This document shows, in pieces, positions 17,567 through 25,051 of a DNA stretch of 64,000 nt. A program made the position numbers and the translations under genes. The stretch's first letter is position 1. Every line of letters starts with the position of its first letter. The notes below the pieces were generated by a model, which searched no databases, was not told the DNA's origin, and saw nothing but the letters and a program-made list of their open reading frames with translations. The stretch comes from Planctomycetota bacterium (lineage in GTDB: Bacteria > Planctomycetota > UBA1135 > JACQFD01). The DNA lies in NCBI GenBank assembly GCA_016792805.1, contig JAEUHX010000087.1:1-64000 (forward strand), given 5' to 3'.

Positions 17567-18598
17567 CTACGGGATCGTGAGAACGACCTTCCCGAAGACG
17601 GCGCGGTCCGCGATCCGCCGATGGGCGTCCGCGACGCGCGCCAGCGGAAAGGCCGAATCGATCACTGGGCGCAGCTTCCCCGCGTGCAGAAGTCGCGAAA
17701 CCTCGTGAAGCTCCCCAAGGGAGCCCATGGTCGACCCCAGAATCGAGAGCCCCTTGAAGAAGACGAGGCGGAAGTCGGTCTTCATCTCGAAACCGGCGGT
17801 TGCGCCGCAGGTCACGAGGCGGCCGCCCTTCACCAAAAGCTTCATGTCGCCGTCGAAGGTTTTCGCGCCGACGTGGTTGACGACGCAATCGACGCCGCGC
17901 TTTTTCGTAAGAGTTCGAACCTCGGCCGCGAAGTCCACCTTTTCATAATTGACCGCGGCCGCCGCGCCGAGGTCCACAGCTTTCTTGCACTTCTCGTCGC
18001 TACCTGCCGTGGCGATCACGTGCGCCCCCAGCAGCTTCGCCATGGGAATGGCCGCCGCCGAAACCCCCGAGCCCGCCGCGTGGATCAGGATCGTCTCGCC
18101 CGGCCGCAGCTCAAGGCGGCGCGTCAGCATATGCCATGCGGTCAGATAGGTGAGCGGCCAAGCAGCCGCCTCTTCGAAGGTCTGTCCCGCGGGCATCGGG
18201 AGCACATTGCGGGAGGGAACACACACATATTCCGCATTCGTGCCGTCGCGTGTTTCACCAAAAATACCGTACTTGCGGCAGAGTTGATCTTGCCCGGCGG
18301 CGCAAACTTCACAAGTACCGCAGCCGAACCCGGGGGCGATCGAGACCCGCTCGCCCGGCTTCACATTCGTGACCCCCGCGCCGAGCGCATCGACCTCGCC
18401 GGCGCCGTCGCAGCCGAGCACGAGAGGAAGCGGAAACGTGTGGCCCGGGACGCCGCGCCGAACCCATGTATCGAGGTGGTTCAGAGCCGCGGCGCGCACC
18501 CGCACGCGCACCTCTCCGGGCCCCGGCTCGGGCGTCGGGCGTTCTTCGAGGAGGATCTGGTCAAAGCTTCCATGCTCATGGACGACGGCGGCGCGCAT
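17567..18598 (-). CDS. Zinc-binding alcohol dehydrogenase / quinone oxidoreductase-type MDR protein
   Basis: A 343-residue medium-chain dehydrogenase/reductase. It has the N-terminal GroES-like domain (LNHLDTWVRRG), a structural-zinc lobe with four cysteines (CGTCEVCAAGQDQLC) at about residues 94-108, and a Rossmann domain with HAAGSGVSAAAIPMAKLLGA. The start at 18598 aligns with the usual MRAAV opening; a longer frame to 18811 adds unconserved sequence. The substrate is unknown. Its position before the box region makes reduction or oxidation of an acyl-CoA-derived intermediate possible. Confidence 0.8.
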   Translation of the reverse strand: MRAAVVHEHGSFDQILLEERPTPEPGPGEVRVRVRAAALNHLDTWVRRGVPGHTFPLPLVLGCDGAGEVDALGAGVTNVKPGERVSIAPGFGCGTCEVCAAGQDQLCRKYGIFGETRDGTNAEYVCVPSRNVLPMPAGQTFEEAAAWPLTYLTAWHMLTRRLELRPGETILIHAAGSGVSAAAIPMAKLLGAHVIATAGSDEKCKKAVDLGAAAAVNYEKVDFAAEVRTLTKKRGVDCVVNHVGAKTFDGDMKLLVKGGRLVTCGATAGFEMKTDFRLVFFKGLSILGSTMGSLGELHEVSRLLHAGKLRPVIDSAFPLARVADAHRRIADRAVFGKVVLTIP

Positions 18599-18831
18599 GA
18601 CGGCGTTTTGAGGTCGCGGTGCCAGGAGATCAACGGCGACGGCGTCTCGGGGTGCGCCGCCGGGGTACGTTCGGGTGGCATGGCGACTGAGTCCGCGGAC
18701 CCGGGACCCGACGCTCGCCGGGATCCCGCGCGCGTTGCGGAGCACTCTCGCATCGTCCTCCACGGGTGGGCCTCTCCCCGGGCCAAAGCAGCGGAGCCGC
18801 ACCGACGGCACGCCATCTCGCTCGGCGAGGC

Positions 18832-19300
18832 CGCGTCGACACTATTGCCACACAATCCACGCTGGCCTTCACTTGGTTCAAGCTCGGCAGGCTGGGGGAT
18901 GCGGAGACGACGCTCCGCGAAGCCCATCGCCTGAGCCTCGAGAGCCTGCCCTCGGGCCAACACTACAGAATGACGACGGCCCTGCTCTTGGGGCAGGTCC
19001 TGGCCAAGGATAAAAGTGCACCGAAGCTCAGGACGTGTTCCGCGCCGGGCTCAAGAAAGTGCGCTCCAGCCAAGGCGGGCTCGCAAACGAATGTTACTTT
19101 CTTGAGGAGACTGCCAATCTTCCGAGTTCGGTCGCAAAGAAGGGTCAGCGCACGCCGCCGACGCGCCTCGGGAAACGCGTCCGTCGACGCCGATGGCGCC
19201 GTAGCTGACCTCGCGAAGCTCGCGGAAGCCAAGTGTACGCTTGGCTTGAAGGAGGAGGCGGCCGCGGGGCTGCGCGCGAGTTGCAACATCACGGCACCGA
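18832..19300 (+). pseudogene. Frameshifted remnant of a TPR region, probably from a Ser/Thr kinase
   Basis: Frame 1 encodes a TPR-like stretch (TLAFTWFKLGRLGDAETTLR, then LESLP and LLLGQVLAKDK) to about 19015. The similarity then continues in another frame as TEAQDVFRAGLKKVRSSQGG, and LAKLAEAKCTLGLKEEA appears back in frame 1 around 19210-19260. No start codon or complete domain survives. TPR tails like this follow kinase domains in many planctomycete proteins, so this looks like the decayed end of such a gene. Confidence 0.55.
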
Positions 19301-19330
19301 CTGCATCGGGCATCGCAGCTCGGCCGCTAA

Positions 19331-19490
19331 CTGCCCGTGGCAAAAGTGCTCCGCAGAGCGAGCGCGAGGATTTTTCGCGAGATCGAGAAGGACCGCCGTA
19401 GACGTAGCAAGGAGTTACGGCGAGGCGGTCCGACGATGAGTTCGCGAAAAAGGTTCCGCGCGCAGCTCGGATGACTTTTGCCACGGGCAG
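19331..19490. repeat. 160-bp element with 17-bp perfect terminal inverted repeats
   Basis: The ends are ctgcccgtggcaaaagt (19331-19347) and acttttgccacgggcag (19474-19490). Further in, tttttcgcga (19371-19380) pairs with tcgcgaaaaa (19442-19451). A single arm recurs at 4993-5030. The element is non-coding and sits between the kinase remnant and the enoyl-CoA hydratase gene end. It behaves like a REPIN or MITE-type dispersed repeat. Confidence 0.75.
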
Positions 19491-19567
19491 CTAAAGCTCC
19501 CCGAGACGTGCGGCGCGCCGGAGAGAGCGCAGGACCTTCACCGGCCGGCGAACGGGAACAAGTAAAT

Positions 19568-20380
19568 CTACTCGCCGCGGAATTGTGGTGGCCGCTTCTC
19601 GAGGAAAGCCGCCATCCCTTCCTTGGCGTCGGCCGAGGCGAAGAGCTTCGCCTGCAGCTCGCGCTCCAAGGCGAGCCCCGACTCAAGCGCCATCTCGGCA
19701 CCGCTCTGAACGGCGCGCTTTATGTGGCCAACCGCCATGCTCGCGCGGCCGGGTACACAAAACTGCGCGGCGTAGTCAACGACGCGCTCGAACCACTCGG
19801 CGTGCGTCGGCGCGTCCAATACGCGATCAACGAGTCCGAGTGACCGCGCCTCTTCGAGACCCATGTTCTGCCCGAGCGCCATCCGCTCGATCGCCTGCGA
19901 TTTCCCGAGGATTCGTGCGAGCCGCTGCGTGCCGCCGGTGCCGGGGAGCACGCCGAGATGCACTTCAGGAAGTCCCACTTTTCCGCAATCCTTACCGCCC
20001 TGCGTGCGGCCGAGGCGAATATCGCAGGCGAGCGCCACTTCGAGGCCGCCGCCGACGCAGTGGCCGTTCAGCGCTGCGAGCACAAGCTTCGGCGTCTGCT
20101 CGAGCCGCGAGAGCGTTTCATTGGCATGGAGGCAGAAGTAGTATTTGTAATGTGGCGCCATGGCACGCAGCACTTCAATATTGGCCCCCGCGCAGAAGAA
20201 CTTCTCTCCGGCGCCCGTCAGCACGAGAACATTCACTTTCTCGTCGAATCGCGCGCGAATCACGGCGTCGTCGAGCGCGCGCATCATTTCATGGGTGTAG
20301 CCGTTGACCGGAGGATCGTTGAGGGTCAACACTGCGACGCGGCCGTCGCGGAGGGTCTCGTAATCGACGAGCGATTGCAT
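19568..20380 (-). CDS. Enoyl-CoA hydratase (crotonase family)
   Basis: A 270-residue crotonase-fold enzyme. The oxyanion-hole segments are visible (FFCAGANIEVL at about residue 62 and NGHCVGGGLEVALACD at about 105). The two acidic residues expected of hydratases are present, one in GGLEVA and one in GLPEVHLGVLPGTGG. It is on the opposite strand from boxCB, 39 bases downstream of the regulator gene. It likely hydrates an unsaturated acyl-CoA derived from ring cleavage (dehydroadipyl-CoA), but general beta-oxidation is also possible. Confidence 0.85.
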   Translation of the reverse strand: MQSLVDYETLRDGRVAVLTLNDPPVNGYTHEMMRALDDAVIRARFDEKVNVLVLTGAGEKFFCAGANIEVLRAMAPHYKYYFCLHANETLSRLEQTPKLVLAALNGHCVGGGLEVALACDIRLGRTQGGKDCGKVGLPEVHLGVLPGTGGTQRLARILGKSQAIERMALGQNMGLEEARSLGLVDRVLDAPTHAEWFERVVDYAAQFCVPGRASMAVGHIKRAVQSGAEMALESGLALERELQAKLFASADAKEGMAAFLEKRPPQFRGE

Positions 20381-20419
20381 GAATTCAACCTGCGGAGCTG
20401 GGCGAAAAGATATGAACTT

Positions 20420-21148
20420 CTAAGTGAGCCGCTGAGCCAAGCCGTCGACAACATCCGGGAGTGGCTGCGCGCTGGTATCCATGGTGTGGTCGGAGGTCGC
20501 GTAGTCGGGCTCACGAGAAGACAATAATTGCCGGAGGCGTTCCTTCGCGAGCGGATCGTTCGCCATCGGCCGGTGGTCGCCCTGCTCGACCACGCGGTTC
20601 CAATGATCTTCCGGTGTCGCTTTGAGCCAGATCGTCGTCGTGTCGCGCTTCAGCCGGTCGAATGCGGAGCGGTTGGTCACAATTCCACCGCTGGTTGCGA
20701 GCACGACGCGCTCCCCGCGACCCAACAGATCAAACAGCGCCTCGGCTTCGACGCGGCGGTAGTAATCTTCTCCGTGAAGCTCAAAAATCTCCCGAAGGCG
20801 AAGCCCAGCCCGCTCCTCGACGAGACCGTCGAGCTCGACGAACGGCAGCCCAAGCCGCTTTGCGAGCCGCCGCCCGACGGCGCTCTTCCCAGCCCCGCGC
20901 AGCCCGAGGAGTGCAATCGATTTCTCCTGCTCCGGCGGCGCCAGGAGCGCCGAGACGCTCGTCTCGAGCGCCCTCGCGATCTGCTCGAGGCTCAGCACCG
21001 ATGGGTTTCCATCGCCGAGCTCCACCTGACCCAGGAACCGCTCCGACAGCTTGGCCCGCGTTGCGAGCTCACGGCGGCTCCAGCCGCGGTCGTCGCGGAG
21101 CTTGCGGACGCGCCGGCCGAGGGCGCTGAGGAGAGATCGGGGAGGCAC
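20420..21148 (-). CDS. boxR: BoxR/BzdR-type regulator: XRE HTH fused to shikimate-kinase-like domain
   Basis: A 242-residue regulator starting at GTG. Residues 1-72 form an XRE-type helix-turn-helix (RRELATRAKLSERFLGQVEL). Residues 75-230 resemble shikimate kinase, with an intact P-loop (GLRGAGKSAVGRRLAKRL), ELDGLVEERAGL and the LATSGGIV segment. In known BzdR and BoxR proteins this domain binds benzoyl-CoA, which releases repression of benzoate genes. It is shorter than BzdR. It is divergent from boxC across 98 bases that contain repeated TACTGCC boxes, so control of boxCB and of itself is expected. Confidence 0.85.
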   Translation of the reverse strand: MPPRSLLSALGRRVRKLRDDRGWSRRELATRAKLSERFLGQVELGDGNPSVLSLEQIARALETSVSALLAPPEQEKSIALLGLRGAGKSAVGRRLAKRLGLPFVELDGLVEERAGLRLREIFELHGEDYYRRVEAEALFDLLGRGERVVLATSGGIVTNRSAFDRLKRDTTTIWLKATPEDHWNRVVEQGDHRPMANDPLAKERLRQLLSSREPDYATSDHTMDTSAQPLPDVVDGLAQRLT

Positions 21149-21160
21149 GGCGAAGCACTA

Positions 21161-21202
21161 TACTGCCCATACTGCCCAGATGCGAGGGTCTTCCCGGCAG
21201 TA
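21161..21202. promoter_or_regulatory. Candidate BoxR operator in the boxR-boxC intergenic region
   Basis: Two directly adjacent copies of tactgccca (21161-21169 and 21170-21178) are followed by an inverted copy, ggcagta (21196-21202). The site sits between the divergent starts of boxR (21148) and boxC (21247). Direct plus inverted boxes of this kind suit a dimeric HTH regulator. The assignment to BoxR rests on location. Confidence 0.5.
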
Positions 21203-21246
21203 TGATGCTTGTCAGCGGTCACTCTTCGGCATAGCCTTCTCGCCCC

Positions 21247-22899
21247 ATGACCGACTTCGAGACCCATCCGAGCCGCTACACCCATTGGAGGCTCGAGATT
21301 CCCGCGCCCGGCTCGCCGACGGCCGCCGTGGCGCGCCTCGTGATGCAGGTGCAGGAGGAGAAGACGTTTCGGCCGGGCTACCGCCTGAAGCTGAATTCCT
21401 ACGACTTCGGCGTCGACATCGAACTCGCCGACTGCGTCCGCCGTCTGCGGTTTGAGCATCCCGAGGTCAAGGTCGTGGTGGTCACGAGCGGCACTCCGCG
21501 CATCTTCTGTGCGGGGGCGAATATCAATATGCTCTCGTCGTCGACCCACGGTTTCAAAGTGAACTTTTGCAAGTTCACCAATGAGACGCGGTGCTCGATC
21601 GAGGATGCGTCGGCTTGGTCGGGCCTAAAGTTCATCGCCGCGGTCAATGGCCCCTGTGCCGGCGGCGGCTACGAGCTCGCCGCCGCCTGCGACGAGATCT
21701 ATCTCCAGGACGATGGCAACTCTTCCGTGTCGCTTCCGGAGGTGCCGCTCCTGGGAGTGCTGCCCGGCACCGGGGGGCTCACGCGCCTCGTCGACAAGCG
21801 CAAGGTGCGCCGCGACCGCGCCGACGTTTTTTGTACACTCGCGGAAGGGCTCAAGGCCAAGCGCGCGAAGGAGTGGGGATTCGTCGACGGGTTCTTTCCC
21901 CGCAGCAAGTTCGAGGAGTCGGTTCTGAAGCGTGCGCTGGCGCTCGCCGCGACCCTGCCGGACCGCACGGGCCCCGGCGTGGAACTCGCGCCGATCGCAC
22001 CGGCGGCCAACGCCGATGGCTCGCAGCTCACCTATCGATATGTGACTCTGAAGTCTGATCGCGCCTCGCGAACCGCGGAACTCACCGTCCGCGGCCCCGA
22101 GACCGAACCGCCCGCGAACGCCGCCGCCATGCGCGAAGCGGGCAGTGAGCTTTGGGCGCTGCGCGCGTTCCGGGAGCTCGACGACGCGATCTGTAGACTT
22201 CGTCTCGACGAGGAGGAAATCGGCCTCGTGCTCCTCAAGACTGCAGGGAAAGCGGAACATGTGCTCGCGTCCGATCGGGCGCTTGCCGCCAACGAGAGCG
22301 ATTGGTTCGCCCGCGAAGTGCGACTCCACATGGCACGCGTGCTCCGCCGTCTCGACCTCTCCGCTAAGAGCCTTTTCGCCATCATCGACGGCGACAGCTG
22401 CTTTGCGGGCTCGCTCTTCGAGATCGCGCTTTCCGCCGATCGTATCTATATGAAGAACGATCCGCAGGCGCCCGCTTCGGTAACCATCGGGCCGCTCTCA
22501 TCAGGACAGCTCCCGATGTCGAACGGATTGAGCCGCCTGCACTCGCGATTCCTCGCGAACCCGGCGCATGCAACAGATCTTGCGCGCGCCATGCAGACCT
22601 TCGACGCCGACGGTGCCAACGAAGCCGGGCTCGCCACGGCGACGCCCGACGCGCTGGACTGGGACCAGGAAGTGCGCATCGCCATCGAGGAACGCGCCTC
22701 TCTCTCGCCCGATGCGCTGACCGGCATGGAGGCCTCCCTGCGATTCGGCGGCCCCGAGACCACCGACAGCAAGATCTATGGCCGCCTCTCGGCGTGGCAG
22801 AATTGGATTTTCATCCGCCCCAACGCCACCGGCGAGACGGGCGCACTGAAGCTGTACGGCCAGCCGAACCGTCCGAAGTTCGACTGGAAACGAACGTAA
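21247..22899 (+). CDS. boxC: 2,3-epoxybenzoyl-CoA dihydrolase (benzoyl-CoA-dihydrodiol lyase) BoxC
   Basis: A 550-residue enzyme of the aerobic benzoyl-CoA (box) pathway. It opens the ring of 2,3-epoxybenzoyl-CoA, releasing formate and 3,4-dehydroadipyl-CoA semialdehyde. It is built of two crotonase-like halves. The first half has FCAGANINMLSS at about residue 89, NGPCAGGGYELAAACDE at about 137 and SLPEVPLLGVLPGTGG. The second half, from about residue 290, is more diverged. Its length is close to known BoxC. It is the first gene of the boxCB operon, divergent from the BoxR-type regulator. Confidence 0.92.
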   Translation: MTDFETHPSRYTHWRLEIPAPGSPTAAVARLVMQVQEEKTFRPGYRLKLNSYDFGVDIELADCVRRLRFEHPEVKVVVVTSGTPRIFCAGANINMLSSSTHGFKVNFCKFTNETRCSIEDASAWSGLKFIAAVNGPCAGGGYELAAACDEIYLQDDGNSSVSLPEVPLLGVLPGTGGLTRLVDKRKVRRDRADVFCTLAEGLKAKRAKEWGFVDGFFPRSKFEESVLKRALALAATLPDRTGPGVELAPIAPAANADGSQLTYRYVTLKSDRASRTAELTVRGPETEPPANAAAMREAGSELWALRAFRELDDAICRLRLDEEEIGLVLLKTAGKAEHVLASDRALAANESDWFAREVRLHMARVLRRLDLSAKSLFAIIDGDSCFAGSLFEIALSADRIYMKNDPQAPASVTIGPLSSGQLPMSNGLSRLHSRFLANPAHATDLARAMQTFDADGANEAGLATATPDALDWDQEVRIAIEERASLSPDALTGMEASLRFGGPETTDSKIYGRLSAWQNWIFIRPNATGETGALKLYGQPNRPKFDWKRT

Positions 22900-22972
22900 T
22901 TCATCGGATCGAACTTTCATTGTAAATCAACTTTCAAGCGTCCGACCGTTCAGGAACCAACCTTCCTCTCGA

Positions 22973-22987
22973 GCTCCCATCGGGAGC
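22973..22987 (+). promoter_or_regulatory. Hairpin covering the boxB ribosome-binding site
   Basis: gctccc and gggagc form a six-base-pair stem around a three-base loop. The right arm contains the only good Shine-Dalgarno-like sequence (gggag), ending about eight bases before the boxB ATG at 22995. Folding would hide it, which could moderate boxB translation. The stem is short, so a functional role is uncertain. Confidence 0.35.
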
Positions 22988-22994
22988 AGCACCC

Positions 22995-24416
22995 ATGACA
23001 GCCGTCGATCTGAACGCAAAGATTCCGAACAACGTCGGCCTCGCCGACGACCCCGTCATCCGCCGCGCTCTTGAGCACTGGCAGCCCAAGTATCTCGAGT
23101 GGTGGAAGGACATGGGGCCGTCCGACTACAAGGAGAGCGACGTCTACCTCCGCACCGCCGTCGGCGTCGGCAAGGGCGGTTGGGCCAATTTCGGATATGT
23201 AAAGATGCCCGATTATCGCTGGGGCATCTTCCTGGCGGAGCCGGAGGAAGGCGCGCCGCAGACCGTGAAGTTCGGCGACCACGTCGGCGAACCGCTCTGG
23301 ACGCAGGTGCCCGGGGAGATGCGCAACATGCTCCGCCGGCTCGTCGTGACGCAGGCCGACACAGAGCCCGCCTCGGTCGAGCAGCAGCGCATGCTCGGCC
23401 ACACGGCGCCGTCGCTGCTCGATATGCGCAACCTCTTCCAGGTGAACGTCGAGGAAGGGCGCCATCTGTGGGCCATGGTGTATTTGCTCCACAAATACTT
23501 CGGCTCCGACGGGCGCGATGAAGCCGAAGAGCTTCTGCGCCGCCGCTCCGGCAACGAGGACAACCCGCGCATTCTTCAGGCGTTCAACAAGCCGGTGCGC
23601 GACTGGCTCACGTTCTTCTGCTTCACGGCGTTCACCGACCGCGACGGAAAGTATCAATTGGCTGCCCTCGCGGAGAGCGGCTTCGATCCGCTCGCCCGCT
23701 CGACGCAGTTCATGCTCACCGAGGAAGCACATCACCTTTCCGTCGGAGAGAACGGCGTCGGCCGCGTCGTCCAGCGCACGGCCGAGCTCATGAAGCAGGG
23801 CGTCGATCCGCGAAAAGTGGGAGCCATCCCGCTCGACATCATTCAGAAGTATGTCACCGAGTGGTCAACGGCGAGCTACGACCTCTTCGGCGGCGAAGAC
23901 TCCTCGAACGCCGCCGATGCCTTCGCAACGGGCCTCAAGGGGCGCTATCGCGAGGGCGACGGGATCTATAAGGATCCGCGCGCGCTCAATCAGCAGTATG
24001 AAGTTCAGGTGGCCGAGGGCGATCACCTGGCGAAAGTTGAGATTCCGCTTCGCCGCGCGATGAACGCACTGCTGCTCGACGCGTATCACGCCGATTGTCA
24101 GCGAATCGTTGCACGTTGGAACCGCACGCTGGCGGAGCACCAGATCGATACCAAGATTCTGCTTCCGAGCCTGCGATTCAACCGGAACATCGGCATCCAC
24201 GGCGGCAAGAGCTATGACCCCTCCGGGAATCCGATGTCGCGCGAAGAGTACGATCGCCGACGCCCGGATTGGCTGCCGTCGGAGGCAGACTATCGGTATG
24301 TGCAAAATTGTATGGTTCAGGTGAAGGAGCGCGGCAAGTTCGCCAACTGGATCGCGCCTCCCCACGTCGGCATCAATGAGCAGCCGATCGATTTCGAGTA
24401 CGTCAAGATTCACTAG
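22995..24416 (+). CDS. boxB: Benzoyl-CoA 2,3-epoxidase, oxygenase subunit BoxB
   Basis: A 473-residue di-iron oxygenase that epoxidises the ring of benzoyl-CoA using O2 and reducing equivalents. Two E-x-x-H motifs, in VEEGRHLWAMVY (about residue 153) and TEEAHHLSVGENG (about residue 243), fit a carboxylate-bridged di-iron site. The length and the conserved C-terminus (PPHVGINEQPIDFEYVKIH) match BoxB. It lies 95 bases after boxC. The usual reductase gene boxA is not adjacent; instead a 2Fe-2S protein and a NuoF-like gene follow. Confidence 0.92.
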   Translation: MTAVDLNAKIPNNVGLADDPVIRRALEHWQPKYLEWWKDMGPSDYKESDVYLRTAVGVGKGGWANFGYVKMPDYRWGIFLAEPEEGAPQTVKFGDHVGEPLWTQVPGEMRNMLRRLVVTQADTEPASVEQQRMLGHTAPSLLDMRNLFQVNVEEGRHLWAMVYLLHKYFGSDGRDEAEELLRRRSGNEDNPRILQAFNKPVRDWLTFFCFTAFTDRDGKYQLAALAESGFDPLARSTQFMLTEEAHHLSVGENGVGRVVQRTAELMKQGVDPRKVGAIPLDIIQKYVTEWSTASYDLFGGEDSSNAADAFATGLKGRYREGDGIYKDPRALNQQYEVQVAEGDHLAKVEIPLRRAMNALLLDAYHADCQRIVARWNRTLAEHQIDTKILLPSLRFNRNIGIHGGKSYDPSGNPMSREEYDRRRPDWLPSEADYRYVQNCMVQVKERGKFANWIAPPHVGINEQPIDFEYVKIH

Positions 24417-24577
24417 CGGGTTGTTGAAAAGCTGCTTTCGAGCGATTCGAAGTTCATTTTGCGCGAGATCGAGGAAAGGCGCGTGAGGCGTAGCCAAAAA
24501 GTTACGTCGATCGCAGCTCGACGATGAGACCGCAAAAAGGGAACGAGAAGCGCTGGAATGAGCTTTTCGACGACCTG
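24417..24577. repeat. Inverted-repeat element between boxB and the 2Fe-2S gene
   Basis: It begins directly after the boxB stop. The ends are cgggttgttgaaaagct (24417-24433) and agcttttcgacgacctg (24561-24577), which pair with two differences. The inside shares cgattcgaagttca and gtcgatcgc/gctc stretches with the larger element at 28552-28877. It may act as a transcript-end or processing hairpin, but its main character is a dispersed repeat. Confidence 0.7.
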
Positions 24578-24696
24578 CTGGAGCTTCGCGCCATCCGGTG
24601 ACGAGAGCCGCCGCTCCCCGGCGATCGTCACCGGAGAGTTCCCGTTTCGATTCCCTTCCGCTCCGAGCCTCCCTCGGAGAACCTTACAGCCTGCCC

Positions 24697-25035
24697 ATGT
24701 CCGACGGACCTCGATTGGTATATGTCTGCGAAGGCGGCGACTGCAGCGAGAAAGGCTCGGTCGAGCTCTTCGAAGAACTCAAGGATGCGCTGAAGCGTGA
24801 AGACCCGAGCACGGCCATTCGGGTGCGCAAATATCCCTGCTTCGGCGGCTGCGCCCACGGCATCAATGTCGTGGTCTACCCCGACCGCTGCTTCTACAGC
24901 CAGGTCAAGAAATCCGACATTCCCGCGATCGTCGACAGCTTGACCGGCAAGGGCCCCAAGCTCGACCGACTCTCCGGAAAAGTGGAGAAGGACGTGGAGC
25001 AGATCACGTTCGATCTCCTCACGACGGGGTTCTGA
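24697..25035 (+). CDS. Thioredoxin-like [2Fe-2S] ferredoxin (NuoE-like)
   Basis: A 112-residue electron carrier. Four cysteines in the spacing C-x4-C-x31-C-x3-C (CEGGDC and PCFGGC) match the thioredoxin-fold [2Fe-2S] ferredoxin and NuoE family. The N-terminal helical part of NuoE is absent. The ATG at 24697 was chosen because it opens directly into the LVYVCEGGDC strand. The NuoF-like gene follows 16 bases later, so the two probably form an NADH-oxidising module. Being downstream of boxB, it could feed electrons to the epoxidase. Confidence 0.8.
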   Translation: MSDGPRLVYVCEGGDCSEKGSVELFEELKDALKREDPSTAIRVRKYPCFGGCAHGINVVVYPDRCFYSQVKKSDIPAIVDSLTGKGPKLDRLSGKVEKDVEQITFDLLTTGF

Positions 25036-25051
25036 CCACGGGAGCCGCTCC

